Shown piece after piece: positions 33,604 through 41,822 of a stretch of DNA of 64,000 nt (the first letter of the stretch is position 1; each line of letters starts with the position of its first letter). This stretch comes from Bin5 sp965200685 (lineage in GTDB: Bacteria > Chloroflexota > Anaerolineae > Caldilineales > Caldilineaceae), in contig OZ241379.1 in assembly GCA_965200685.1 (NCBI GenBank), forward strand, positions 2,108,001-2,172,000, given 5' to 3'. The notes beneath the pieces were generated by a model. That model did not search any database. It saw nothing but the letters and a program-made list of their open reading frames with translations, and was not told the origin of the DNA. The translations under genes and the position numbers were made by a program.

Positions 33604-34353
33604 ATGACGATTGCTGAAAACCTATGCATGGTCCGCGAGCGCATGGCCCAGGCCGCGCTACGAGCACAGCGTTCGCCGCATGAGATTACGCTCGTAGCGG
33701 TGAGCAAAACAAAGTCGCTTGCCATGATCGCAGAGACTGTAGCAGCAGGCCAGGTCGACTTCGGTGAAAACCGCTTAGAGGAGTTGTGGGAGAAGGTGGA
33801 GGCATCGGCAACACTGCCCGGGCTGGACACCATCCGCTGGCATGTTATCGGCACAATCCAGAGCCGCAAGACGAAACTGGCTGTGGGCCCGTTCGCTCTC
33901 ATCCATTCGCTGGACAGGCTGAAGGTTGCCCAGCGTTTAAGCCGACATGCCAGCGAAATCGGGCGGGAGTTGGATGTGCTGCTGGAGGTAAATGTTAGCG
34001 GCGAAGAGAGCAAACATGGCTTTTGGATCGAAGGCCCGGATTCACCTGCTGGGCATGCCAATGTGCTGCCCACTCTGCTGCCAGATCTTCTGGCTCTGCC
34101 GGCTCTACGTTACTGTGGGCTGATGACCATGGCCCCCTTAGTCGAAGATCCAGAAGAGGCCCGCCCGTATTTCCGCAAATTGAAGCGTTTTTTAGATGAA
34201 CTGCGGCGCATCTACCCGACCGCTGCCTATCCCCAGGCCACTTGGCAGCATCTTTCTATGGGTATGACCAATGATTTTGAAATTGCCATTGAAGAGGGTG
34301 CCACAATTGTGCGGGTCGGCACAGCGATCTTCGGCCACAGGGAGTATAACTGA
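33604..34353 (+). CDS. YggS/PLPBP-family pyridoxal phosphate homeostasis protein
   Basis: 249 residues, alanine-racemase-like barrel without the second domain. The PLP lysine is in LVAVSKTKS; other conserved parts are DFGENRLEEL, WHVIGTIQSRKTK, SLDRLKVAQRL, EVNVSGEESKHGF, LMTMAPLVEDPE, LSMGMTNDFEIAIEEGATIVRVGTAIFG. The family buffers PLP and affects amino-acid balance rather than having a firm catalytic role. The gene overlaps proC by one base (TGATG), a common genomic pairing with YggT following, as here. Confidence 0.93.
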   Translation: MTIAENLCMVRERMAQAALRAQRSPHEITLVAVSKTKSLAMIAETVAAGQVDFGENRLEELWEKVEASATLPGLDTIRWHVIGTIQSRKTKLAVGPFALIHSLDRLKVAQRLSRHASEIGRELDVLLEVNVSGEESKHGFWIEGPDSPAGHANVLPTLLPDLLALPALRYCGLMTMAPLVEDPEEARPYFRKLKRFLDELRRIYPTAAYPQATWQHLSMGMTNDFEIAIEEGATIVRVGTAIFGHREYN

Positions 34354-35183
34354 TGCAGTTGCAAGGCAAAATTACCTTTATCGGCGGCGGGGCTATGGGA
34401 GAGGCGATCATCGGCTCGCTGATCCGGGATGAGTTGGTAGACGCCTGCCAGATCTGTGTCTCCGAACCGGTCCCGGCCCGCCGGGCCCATCTGAGCCGCA
34501 CCTACCATGTAACCACAGAGACCGACAATGCACGGGCTGCCTTGGACGCAGCTATCGTAATTCTAGCGGTGAAGCCCCAGGTACTCGGCCTCGTATTGGC
34601 GGACCTGAAAGGGAATCTGTCCCCCGAGACACTTGTCGTCAGTATTATGGCCGGTGTGCCTAGCAGCACCTTGGGCAATGGTCTGGACCACCGCAAAATC
34701 GTCCGTTCCATGCCCAATACCCCAGCACAAGTGGGCAAAGGCATGACCGTTTGGACAGCCACTGCTGCGGTAATGGACATGGACCGGGCCTCTGCTCAAG
34801 CGATCCTTGAAGCCATGGGCCAGGCAATCTACATTGACGAAGAACACTACCTAGACATGGCCACCGGCTTGAGCGGCTCCGGTCCCGGCTTCGTGTATCT
34901 GTTCCTAGAGGCCCTCATTGACGCCGGGGTACATATCGGCTTCAGTCGCGACCAGGCGCAACAAATGGTGTTACAGATCGTAGAGGGAAGTGTAGCGTTG
35001 ATGCATCAGAGTGGTCTCCATTCAGCGGAATTACGCAATCGGGTGACCAGTCCGGCGGGGGCAACCTCCGCTGGTCTTCTCGTGTTGGAGCGCAGAGGCG
35101 TGCGTTCGGCCCTGATCGATGCGGTGGACACGGCCTACCGGCGCAGCAAAGAGTTGGGCGACAGCAGCGAGCAATCATTGTAG
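34353..35183 (+). CDS. proC: Pyrroline-5-carboxylate reductase
   Basis: 276 residues. NADP Rossmann motif FIGGGAMGEAIIGS at 9-22, AVKPQ, SIMAGV, RSMPNTPAQVGKGMT and the active-site segment ATGLSGSGPGFVYLFLEALIDAGV and VTSPAGATSAGL, all signature parts of ProC. It reduces pyrroline-5-carboxylate to proline, completing the route begun by proB/proA at 13900-16391. Co-transcribed with the YggS gene. Confidence 0.96.
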   Translation: MQLQGKITFIGGGAMGEAIIGSLIRDELVDACQICVSEPVPARRAHLSRTYHVTTETDNARAALDAAIVILAVKPQVLGLVLADLKGNLSPETLVVSIMAGVPSSTLGNGLDHRKIVRSMPNTPAQVGKGMTVWTATAAVMDMDRASAQAILEAMGQAIYIDEEHYLDMATGLSGSGPGFVYLFLEALIDAGVHIGFSRDQAQQMVLQIVEGSVALMHQSGLHSAELRNRVTSPAGATSAGLLVLERRGVRSALIDAVDTAYRRSKELGDSSEQSL

Positions 35184-35226
35184 TGTTCGCAACGAAAAAC
35201 CGGGTGTACTGGTGTTAGGAGTGGCT

Positions 35227-35478
35227 GTGATTTTTCTTCTTTTGGCCCGAGTGCTTCAGATTTATACCTTTGTTCTTTTGGTTCGTATCTTGATTACATG
35301 GATTCCGAACCTAGATCCATACAATCCGATTGTGCAGATGCTCTTTCAGGTGACAGAACCGGTGTTGGAGCCAGCCCGGAAGTTGATCCCGCCGCTTGGA
35401 ATGATCGACATTTCACCGATTGTCGTGTTTATTGTGCTGGGAATTTTGCAGGATCTGTTGATGCAACTCGCCTATTAA
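35227..35478 (+). CDS. YggT-family small membrane protein
   Basis: 83 residues from a GTG at 35227 with AGGAG at 35217-35221. Two membrane helices (FLLLARVLQIYTFVLLVRIL and DISPIVVFIVLGILQDLL) separated by the conserved hydrophilic stretch TWIPNLDPYNPIVQMLFQVTEPVLEPARKLIPP. YggT proteins neighbour yggS/proC or division genes in many bacteria and have been linked to osmotic tolerance and envelope growth; a precise role is not settled. Confidence 0.88.
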   Translation: MIFLLLARVLQIYTFVLLVRILITWIPNLDPYNPIVQMLFQVTEPVLEPARKLIPPLGMIDISPIVVFIVLGILQDLLMQLAY

Positions 35479-35580
35479 GGCCTGGAGCAGATGTGCTTCT
35501 GCCTTCGGCTTTGGGAACATAACAGTATTGGACAATCTCTTCTTCTGCGGTCAGAATTTTACAGGCCAAAAGGAGGTATT

Positions 35581-36072
35581 GTGCTTCAAAATAGGAAGAT
35601 CATTGTCATTCTGGTGCTTATCTCTGCGCTCATGCTGAGTGCCTGTGCTGTTGGGGGCTTCGGCGCTCCAGAAGATGTGGTGTTGCCAACGGATACACCG
35701 CAGCCGCCACCGACTACAATACCGTCGCCAGAGCCAACAGCCGTTCCGACACTTGAGCTTATCGTCCCGGCCGATGAGATATTGCCACAAGGAGGTGTGC
35801 AGGTGGGTGATGGGGGAGGTCTGGAACGCCTGCTTGAACGGGCCAAAGAGGATATCGTACAAATGGCCCGCACGAGTACCGACCAGATCACTGTTGTAAG
35901 CACAGAGCAGGTGGAGTGGAGCAATGCCAGCTTGGGCTGCCCGCAGCCCGATATGATGTACGCACAGGTGATCACACCGGGGTATCGCATTATTTTGGAG
36001 GCCAATGGTCAGGCCTACCAATATCACAGCGGCCTTGATGGCGAAGGGCCGCTGGTACAGTGCGATCCCTGA
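35581..36072 (+). CDS. Lipoprotein of unknown function with Pro/Thr linker
   Basis: 163 residues from a GTG at 35581 behind AGGAGG; a longer reading exists but skips this site. Lipobox LSAC (Cys near 22), a Pro/Thr linker (PTDTPQPPPTTIPSPEPTAVPT), then a compact domain with WSNASLGCPQPDMMYAQVITPGY and YQYHSGLDGEGPLVQCDP. Two cysteines in the mature domain could form a disulphide. I have the impression that the LGCP...QVxTPGYR...YHT-type domain is common in Chloroflexota exported proteins, but no function is known. Confidence 0.7.
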   Translation: MLQNRKIIVILVLISALMLSACAVGGFGAPEDVVLPTDTPQPPPTTIPSPEPTAVPTLELIVPADEILPQGGVQVGDGGGLERLLERAKEDIVQMARTSTDQITVVSTEQVEWSNASLGCPQPDMMYAQVITPGYRIILEANGQAYQYHSGLDGEGPLVQCDP

Positions 36073-36108
36073 CAGAAGAAACCAACTGCTTTACAGCGCT
36101 TCTCCTGT

Positions 36109-36157
36109 TTGCGATATCGCAAGAACGGGTAGACAGTCTGCTGTATAGACTATACAG
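36109..36157 (+). promoter_or_regulatory. Two perfect palindromes upstream of the metallopeptidase gene
   Basis: TTGCGATATCGCAA (36109-36122, 14 nt, no spacer) and CTGTATAG-a-CTATACAG (36141-36157, 17 nt). The second contains TATACA, a possible -10, with TAGACA (36130-36135) 15 nt upstream. Likely operator(s) of the short operon starting at 36193. Confidence 0.5.
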
Positions 36158-36192
36158 TACTCTAGGTTAGCGTAGGTTCTGGGAAATCATTG

Positions 36193-36573
36193 ATGAGTGC
36201 CAACCAAACACGGGAACAGTTTGATGAATTGGTTCTCAAGGCAATTGAAGACCTGCCGGATCCATTTCTGGCCTATCTGCAAAATGTCGCAATCCTCGTT
36301 GAAGATTGGCCTGATAGGGAGGCACTCCAAGCAGTAGGCATGGCTGTGCGCGCGAATCTGCTCGGCTTGTATCAGGGTATCCCGCAGACAGCTCGTACCC
36401 ATGGCTATACTCTGGTTATGCCGGATCGGATCAGCATCTATCGACGCCCGATCCTTATGCGTTGCCGCACGGACCAGGAAGTCCGGGAACTGGTGCAACG
36501 GGTCGTCCGTCATGAAATTGCCCACCATTTCGGCATTGATGATGATCGCCTTATGGAAATCGGCGCGTACTAA
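36193..36573 (+). CDS. Minimal zincin-like metallopeptidase
   Basis: 126 residues from the ATG at 36193. The zinc motif is HEIAHHFGIDD near the C-terminus (HExxHxxGI/x), followed by RLMEIGAY. This matches the small DUF1025/zincin_1 family of single-domain cytosolic proteins of unknown substrate. Its N-terminal helices (FDELVLKAIEDLPDPFLAYLQNVAILVEDWPD) are also typical of that family. It precedes a lipoprotein gene by 33 nt, and two palindromes lie upstream. Confidence 0.85.
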   Translation: MSANQTREQFDELVLKAIEDLPDPFLAYLQNVAILVEDWPDREALQAVGMAVRANLLGLYQGIPQTARTHGYTLVMPDRISIYRRPILMRCRTDQEVRELVQRVVRHEIAHHFGIDDDRLMEIGAY

Positions 36574-36606
36574 CGTAACGACTATGCGACTCAGGAGAGA
36601 TTTCCC

Positions 36607-37440
36607 GTGAAGATCTATCGTCTGCTATGTATTGTTCTGGCTGCATTTGCTGTTCTGGCCGCCTGTGGCCCTCGGGAGATCCCTGTCGCGCCGGAAGTGC
36701 CGCAACTGCCAGTGAATCCTGCCCTCCCTTTGCTTGATGATCTGTCGCAACTGCTGCAGGAATTTGATGTAGAGCTGTTGCGGGAGCTCGGATTGCCGGA
36801 CCTGAATGCTATTCCCAATCTGCCGCAGATTGGCGACCTGCCCGGCCTGGCTGTGGGCGAAGACGCGATCTCCTTTGCCGGGCCCATGGACATACGCATT
36901 GGGGTAGGCGAATTTATCCCTGGCACCGACATACAGTTGGCAGGGATTGTTGATGGCCGCGCTGAATTTCTGTTTAATGGCCTGCGGACAGAGCGGATTA
37001 TGGGCGATTCTCTGGACTTTGATGGTGCTTGGCCGAACATCACGGGCGTCAACTATACTCTGCGCCTGCGGGTCTATCTGGTTGGGCAAGAGTACGTGCG
37101 TTCAGCCGGTGTCCATCGCTTGGTGGTGGAAGGCATCCACCCTGTGCAGCAGGTGGTGGGGCTCACGGAGCAGGCCCTCAAAATCCCCTATACTGGGTCG
37201 GCGAATGTAGGGGCTGTATTCAAAGGAATGACCTTCGGCTATGCTGGGCTCAATGAGCAGGGTGCTGAGATCAGCGGCATGTCTGCCGCTGATTTCCCAT
37301 TTCGCAAAATCGGGGATAGCCTGCGCTGGCAGGGTATGCTGCGGGCGGACCTGCCCAGCGAGTTCAACTTGCGTATTGTGCGCTACAGCGACAGTTCGCT
37401 GCAAGTGGTCGGGGTCGTCACCCTCCAGCTCCCTGTTTAG
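36607..37440 (+). CDS. Lipoprotein of unknown function
   Basis: 277 residues from a GTG at 36607 with AGGAGA upstream. Lipobox LAAC (Cys near 20). A Pro-rich stretch leads into alternating short leucine-rich helices (LLDDLSQLLQEFDVELLRELGLPDLNAIPNLPQIGDLPG) and then a beta-rich domain of about 190 residues with no motif that I can name. It appears to be co-transcribed with the metallopeptidase. Function not assigned. Confidence 0.65.
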   Translation: MKIYRLLCIVLAAFAVLAACGPREIPVAPEVPQLPVNPALPLLDDLSQLLQEFDVELLRELGLPDLNAIPNLPQIGDLPGLAVGEDAISFAGPMDIRIGVGEFIPGTDIQLAGIVDGRAEFLFNGLRTERIMGDSLDFDGAWPNITGVNYTLRLRVYLVGQEYVRSAGVHRLVVEGIHPVQQVVGLTEQALKIPYTGSANVGAVFKGMTFGYAGLNEQGAEISGMSAADFPFRKIGDSLRWQGMLRADLPSEFNLRIVRYSDSSLQVVGVVTLQLPV

Positions 37441-37580
37441 CATGGAAATCTTGTCGTTGCATCCATGCAGACCAAAATTCTCGTAAGAACATTCGTGGTG
37501 AGCACAGGGCCGGAACCTAGAAGGTGTTCACGCCTGCGTCACTAAGGGCCACGGATTGAAGATGAGCTACGAATTTTTGT

Positions 37581-38399
37581 ATGGAGCACGGAACGATGGA
37601 TGAGGGTGTAAGCAATCTAGGAACACTCAGTAACATCCGCAGGTCCAGTTCATACACAGACCTTCAGGGAATTCGCGCAGACTATTACAATCTCACGGAT
37701 GTGAAGGGCGCGCCCTTGGCGGGGATGCTTGTATTGATGGACCGAGGCGGGCGACCTGTGCGGGCTGAAGTTCATATGAACGACACTGACCCTGATAGCC
37801 TGTATGAGATAGCCTTACGCCAGGCCAATCACCTCATCACCGACCGCTATCGCAGCGACAGATCAATTCGTCTCTACCCCCTGCTGGTACGTCTGGACCA
37901 CGACCCACTTGCACTTGAGCTTAAAGCACCTACCCAGGACACGAGGAGGGTTCCGCGATGGTTCTTTTCAATGGTAGGTGGTGTGCTCGTGCTCTTTTTG
38001 GCACTAGGCGGCGGATGGTTTCTGAATGAGTGGCTCACTGGCAATGCGGACAGCAATCCACTGCCGGCTCGTGTCCTCGTGGATTCATCCAATAGCCAAA
38101 TCAGCTTTGAGACAAACGGGCTGCCCCCAAGCCGCAACGCTATCCCCATGGAAGTGGGCAATCGGGTCCGATTTCTGTCGGGGTACAGTACCCCGATACG
38201 CACAGAACCCGGGGTCGGTGCAGGTGAGATCGCCGGCGACCTGCAAAATGTCGATTCTATGACACTCATCAATGGCCCTGTTTGGCTGCCAGGGAACAGT
38301 GATACAATCGTATGGTGGTATGTACAGCTTGATGACGGCACCGAAGGTTGGGTGCCAGCCAATACCAGCGAGCTGACATTGTTGGAGCCGGCTCCATAA
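37581..38399 (+). CDS. Membrane protein with cytoplasmic domain and external SH3-like domain
   Basis: 272 residues. Residues 1-125 are soluble and presumably cytoplasmic; one helix (FFSMVGGVLVLFLALGGGWFL, about 130-151) spans the membrane; the remaining ~110 residues resemble a bacterial SH3 domain (VGNRVRFLSGYSTPIRTEPGVGAGEIAGDL, then WWYVQLDDGTEGWVPANTSEL). The N-terminal domain is not recognised. ATG at 37581 is used; another at 37596 is possible, neither with a clear ribosome site. Probable wall-sensing or wall-binding role by domain content. Confidence 0.65.
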   Translation: MEHGTMDEGVSNLGTLSNIRRSSSYTDLQGIRADYYNLTDVKGAPLAGMLVLMDRGGRPVRAEVHMNDTDPDSLYEIALRQANHLITDRYRSDRSIRLYPLLVRLDHDPLALELKAPTQDTRRVPRWFFSMVGGVLVLFLALGGGWFLNEWLTGNADSNPLPARVLVDSSNSQISFETNGLPPSRNAIPMEVGNRVRFLSGYSTPIRTEPGVGAGEIAGDLQNVDSMTLINGPVWLPGNSDTIVWWYVQLDDGTEGWVPANTSELTLLEPAP

Positions 38400-38434
38400 A
38401 CACTGTACGCTATCGCTTCTGGCTGTAGAGAAAA

Positions 38435-38841
38435 ATGAATCGCGAAAACAGTACCCCATGGAATGTGATCGTAGTGGTTGCTGATACAGTGCGCCCGAAG
38501 TTTCTGGGGTGTTATGGGAATGAGTGGATGCAGACACCATGCATCGACCAATTTGCCCAAGAGAGTACCCGCTTTACTCGTGCTCATCCGGAATGTCTGC
38601 CGACGATTCCCACCCGGCGAACTCTCCATAGCGGACGGCGGGCCTTCCCTTTTAACGACTACCAGCCGATCCCCTGGGACAATGTCTATCTGCCTGTCAG
38701 GTGAACATTGCAGACCGCAGTCCGGAGCGCATCGCTTTGGCCCGGCAGCGCATCCTCATGGACGCCGGCGGGCGGCTCGACCACTACATGCGCCAGAACA
38801 CGACCGACGCGCTGGGCCGTCCGGAATTTGCCAAAGCCTAG
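38435..38841 (+). pseudogene. Remnant of a sulfatase gene
   Basis: The first frame (38435-38704) begins like an arylsulfatase: NVIVVVADTVRPKFLGCYG (metal site region), TPCIDQFAQESTRFTRAHPECLPTIPTRRTLHSG with the C/S-x-P-x-R-type modification segment changed (ECLPTIPTRR). It stops at 38704 after only 89 residues. A second frame, shifted, from 38701 to 38841 reads ERIALARQRILMDAGGRLDHYMRQ and resembles a sulfatase C-terminus. The central several hundred residues are missing and the two ends are out of frame, so it is a deletion remnant. Confidence 0.6.
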
Positions 38842-38869
38842 GACCCCAGAACAGCGGAAGATTGGAAGA

Positions 38870-39922
38870 ATGCCAAAGGTTGCTGTAGATCGACTCTCTA
38901 GGACCGCACAACGGCTCTTGATGGCTGCTGGCACATCCGAGCTGGAGGCAGCTATCGTCGCCCGGCATGTAATTGCTGCCAATCTGGCCGGGCATGATTC
39001 CCACGGCATTATCCAGATTCCCGGCTACGTGGCCGCGATTCAAAGGGGAGATATCCGACCGGGGGCCCCATTTGAAATCAAGCAGGAAAGCCCGACCACA
39101 ACAGTAGTGGACGGTAATTGGGGTCTGGGGTTTGCTGTTTCGGAACAGGCGATGGGGGTGACCATTGAAAAGGCACGCCTGCAGAATATCGCTGCCACCA
39201 CAGTCGTGCGCCAGGGCCATGTGGGGCGCTTGACCGACTATCCGTTGATGGCCGCGGAGGCCGGCATGATCGGGCTGATGACAGCTGATTCTGGCCGCGG
39301 GCCCAAGAGTGTTGCCCCATTCGGTGGACGCGAACCCCGCTTGGGCACGAATCCAATCTGTATCGCTGTCCCCTCAAATCTGGATGGCCCTTTTTTCATT
39401 GATATGGCGACTTCTGCTGTTGCTGCTGGTAAGCTGGCGGTTGCCATCCAGCGCGGGACATCAATTCCGAAGGGCTGGGTGATCGACAGGGAAGGGCGCG
39501 CTGTGACCGACCCGACAGCCTATCGTAACGGTGGGGCAATCTTGCCCTTAGGCGGGCTAGTCGGCCATAAGGGCTATGGGTTGTCCGCGATGGTCGAGAT
39601 TTTTTCTGGCCTGCTCACCGGGCTGGGGTTCGGGGTTGAGCCGACTGGGCGACACAATGATGGCTGTTTTATGGTTGTCTTTCGGGTCGAGGCCTTTCGT
39701 CCTCTGGAGGCGTTCAAGCAGGAAGTTACGGAATTCGCCCACTACCTGACATCAACACCACCGACCGAGGATGTCGAACGAGTCTACTATCCCGGCGAGC
39801 TGGAGTACCTGCGAACCCAGCAGCGGCAAGTGGATGGCATTCCTCTAGAGGAAGAGACGTGGCAGAGGCTCGCTATGCTGGCAGACGAATTGGAGATTGT
39901 CGAAGACTTTTCGCCACTATAA
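38870..39922 (+). CDS. Ldh_2-family (malate/lactate/ureidoglycolate-type) dehydrogenase
   Basis: 350 residues from the ATG at 38870; an earlier in-frame start falls inside the sulfatase remnant. Typical Ldh_2 pattern: NLAGHDSHGIIQIPGYVAAIQRG (active His), WGLGFAVSEQAM, VRQGHVGRLTDYPLMAAEAGMIGLMTADSG, GREPRLGTNPICIAVPS and MATSAVAAGK, then a conserved LGGLVGHKGYGLSAMVEIFSGLLTG. This family reduces or oxidises 2-hydroxy acids with NAD(P)H. It stands alone; the actual hydroxy acid cannot be set from sequence. Confidence 0.9.
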   Translation: MPKVAVDRLSRTAQRLLMAAGTSELEAAIVARHVIAANLAGHDSHGIIQIPGYVAAIQRGDIRPGAPFEIKQESPTTTVVDGNWGLGFAVSEQAMGVTIEKARLQNIAATTVVRQGHVGRLTDYPLMAAEAGMIGLMTADSGRGPKSVAPFGGREPRLGTNPICIAVPSNLDGPFFIDMATSAVAAGKLAVAIQRGTSIPKGWVIDREGRAVTDPTAYRNGGAILPLGGLVGHKGYGLSAMVEIFSGLLTGLGFGVEPTGRHNDGCFMVVFRVEAFRPLEAFKQEVTEFAHYLTSTPPTEDVERVYYPGELEYLRTQQRQVDGIPLEEETWQRLAMLADELEIVEDFSPL

Positions 39923-39987
39923 TTTGACCCGAAAGCGTAAGGATTCTACGATTCCTGCAGATTGAGGATATTGTTTATTGTGGGTGT

Positions 39988-40016
39988 TTGAAAAAAGGCA
40001 CGAATCTGGTTAAACT
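39988..40016 (+). promoter_or_regulatory. Promoter of the dha-glp operon
   Basis: TTGAAA (39988-39993), 17 nt, TAAACT (40011-40016), 65 nt before dhaK. It is the only clear promoter I see for the ten-gene unit. Confidence 0.55.
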
Positions 40017-40080
40017 ACAGTAGAGAGGTGTTGCTCTCCACTCGGGTTCCTCCGATTCTGCAACTTTCTCGCCTGAAACT

Positions 40081-41064
40081 ATGCACAGTTTTGTGAATAC
40101 ACCAGGCAGTGCCATCACCCAGAGCCTACGCGGCATGGCACTTTGCCACCCGGATCTTATCCAGGTTCATTTCGACCCGGACTTTGTAGAGCGGGTTGCC
40201 CCTACACAGGACGGGAAGGTTGCAGTGATCAGCGGCAGCGGTAGTGGACATGAACCGTTGCCGATTGGTTATGTTGGGTTTGGCATGTTGGATGCTGCTT
40301 GCCCTGGCCCGATCTTTACCAGCCCATCGCCCTTCCAACTTTTGGCAGCAGTCCATTCCGTCGATCATGGAGGAGGGGTCCTGTTTGTCGTCAAGAACTA
40401 TTCCGGTGGGGTTCTCAACGCGGAACTGACCATTGAAATCGCCTTAGAGGAGGGAATCGACATTCGCTCAGTGCTCGTCAATGACGATGTGTCGATCCCT
40501 ATCGTCGCCAATAGGCGTGGATTGGGCGCGGCCCCATTGGCCTGCAAAATCGCTGGGGCGGCCGCCGAGGCCGGTTATTCTCTTGATGCGGTCGTAGATG
40601 TGACCCGGCGAGCCATCGCGGGGTCCCGCAGTATGGGGGTCGGTACGAATATCAACACACTCCCCCGGAACGGACGTAGCGCAAATCTGGCGGACAATAC
40701 CATTGAACTCGGCGTAGGCATCCACGGCGAACCGGGCGAAGTTCGTTCTGTACATCAGGGTGTACCAGAAATCGTTGGCTTACTGATGGAGCCGATTGTG
40801 GACGATCTTCCCTATACTGCAGAGGATAGGGTATTGCTTCTGGTCAGCGGGATGGGGGGCACGCCGCCCTTGGAACTCTACCTGTTCTCCGAAGCGATCC
40901 ACAAATTGCTCTCCGAGCATCGAATTCGCGTTGAGCGACAATTGGTCGGGAACTATCTGACGAGTCTTGGCCGCGGCGGCTGTTCCGTCACGTTGATGAG
41001 ATTTGATAACGAACTGCTGAACCTGTGGGATGCGCCTGTGCATACGCCTGCATTGCGCTGGTAG
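40081..41064 (+). CDS. dhaK: Dihydroxyacetone kinase subunit DhaK
   Basis: 327 residues. Substrate-binding subunit: His215 in ELGVGIHGEPGE covalently holds dihydroxyacetone as a hemiaminal; ISGSGSGHEPLPIGYVGFGMLDAACPGPIFTSPSP and FVVKNYSGGVLNAELT are conserved blocks. Length matches PTS-type DhaK rather than the ATP-using one-chain enzyme. It works with DhaL and DhaM: DhaL-ADP passes phosphate from DhaM to dihydroxyacetone. First gene of the operon. Confidence 0.95.
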   Translation: MHSFVNTPGSAITQSLRGMALCHPDLIQVHFDPDFVERVAPTQDGKVAVISGSGSGHEPLPIGYVGFGMLDAACPGPIFTSPSPFQLLAAVHSVDHGGGVLFVVKNYSGGVLNAELTIEIALEEGIDIRSVLVNDDVSIPIVANRRGLGAAPLACKIAGAAAEAGYSLDAVVDVTRRAIAGSRSMGVGTNINTLPRNGRSANLADNTIELGVGIHGEPGEVRSVHQGVPEIVGLLMEPIVDDLPYTAEDRVLLLVSGMGGTPPLELYLFSEAIHKLLSEHRIRVERQLVGNYLTSLGRGGCSVTLMRFDNELLNLWDAPVHTPALRW

Positions 41065-41099
41065 CGAAAGGATCCCCATGAAGAACTCGGAGAACGGCA

Positions 41100-41780
41100 A
41101 TGCGTCAGGAGATTACGATTACGCAGATCCGCAAATGGCTGCTCACATATGCTGTCCGCATCATTGAAAATGAAGAGCATCTGACGGAGTTGGATATCGC
41201 CATCGGCGATGCGGATCACGGCGCGAATATGCGTCGGGGTATGGAAAAATTGCAGGCCCGTCTGCAGGAAGATACGCAGACTGAAGATATCAATACCCTC
41301 TTGCGCGCGGTGGCGATGGCTCTCATCAGCGCGATCGGCGGGGCAGCTGGCCCACTGTACGGGACGTTTTTTCTGCGAGCGGCTGCCAGCCCTACAAATG
41401 GCCGTTCGCTGGACTTGCCGCAGCTCACGCAGATGTTCCGTGATGGTTTAGATGGGCTCCAGCAGCGGGGCAAGGCTGAAGTAGATGACAAAACAATGGT
41501 TGACACCATCCAGCCGGCCGTAGAGGCCATGGAGGCAGCGGTGGCAGCCCATCAGAGCGCGGCGGTCGTCTTGGCCGCAGCCCGCCAGGCAGCCCGTTTG
41601 GGCATGAAACACACAATCGAACTGGAAGCCAAAAAGGGCCGGGCCAGCTATCTGGGCCCGTACTCCATCGGACATCAGGACCCGGGCGCAACCAGTGCCT
41701 ATTTCTTGTTTGAGACAGCTGCGGAGATTTTGGCAGGCGGGCATGCTCATTCAGAGCTAGTAAAGACTCGCTCCGTCTAA
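41100..41780 (+). CDS. dhaL: Dihydroxyacetone kinase subunit DhaL
   Basis: 226 residues. ADP/magnesium-binding subunit: IGDADHGANMRRG (Asp37, Asp39, His40) gives the magnesium-binding acidic residues, and ISAIGGAAGPLYGTFFLRAA plus KKGRASYLGPYSIGHQDPGATSAYFLFET complete the family profile. ADP stays bound and is rephosphorylated by DhaM. It follows dhaK by 35 nt. Confidence 0.95.
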   Translation: MRQEITITQIRKWLLTYAVRIIENEEHLTELDIAIGDADHGANMRRGMEKLQARLQEDTQTEDINTLLRAVAMALISAIGGAAGPLYGTFFLRAAASPTNGRSLDLPQLTQMFRDGLDGLQQRGKAEVDDKTMVDTIQPAVEAMEAAVAAHQSAAVVLAAARQAARLGMKHTIELEAKKGRASYLGPYSIGHQDPGATSAYFLFETAAEILAGGHAHSELVKTRSV

Positions 41781-41822
41781 ACGTCAAACTGACAACGCCC
41801 AATTCCAACTGAGCACTGTAAG

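Noticed and set aside
38708..38869. Longer N-terminus for the Ldh_2 dehydrogenase
   Set aside because: The extra residues are an out-of-frame reading of the sulfatase remnant; the family begins at the ATG at 38870.
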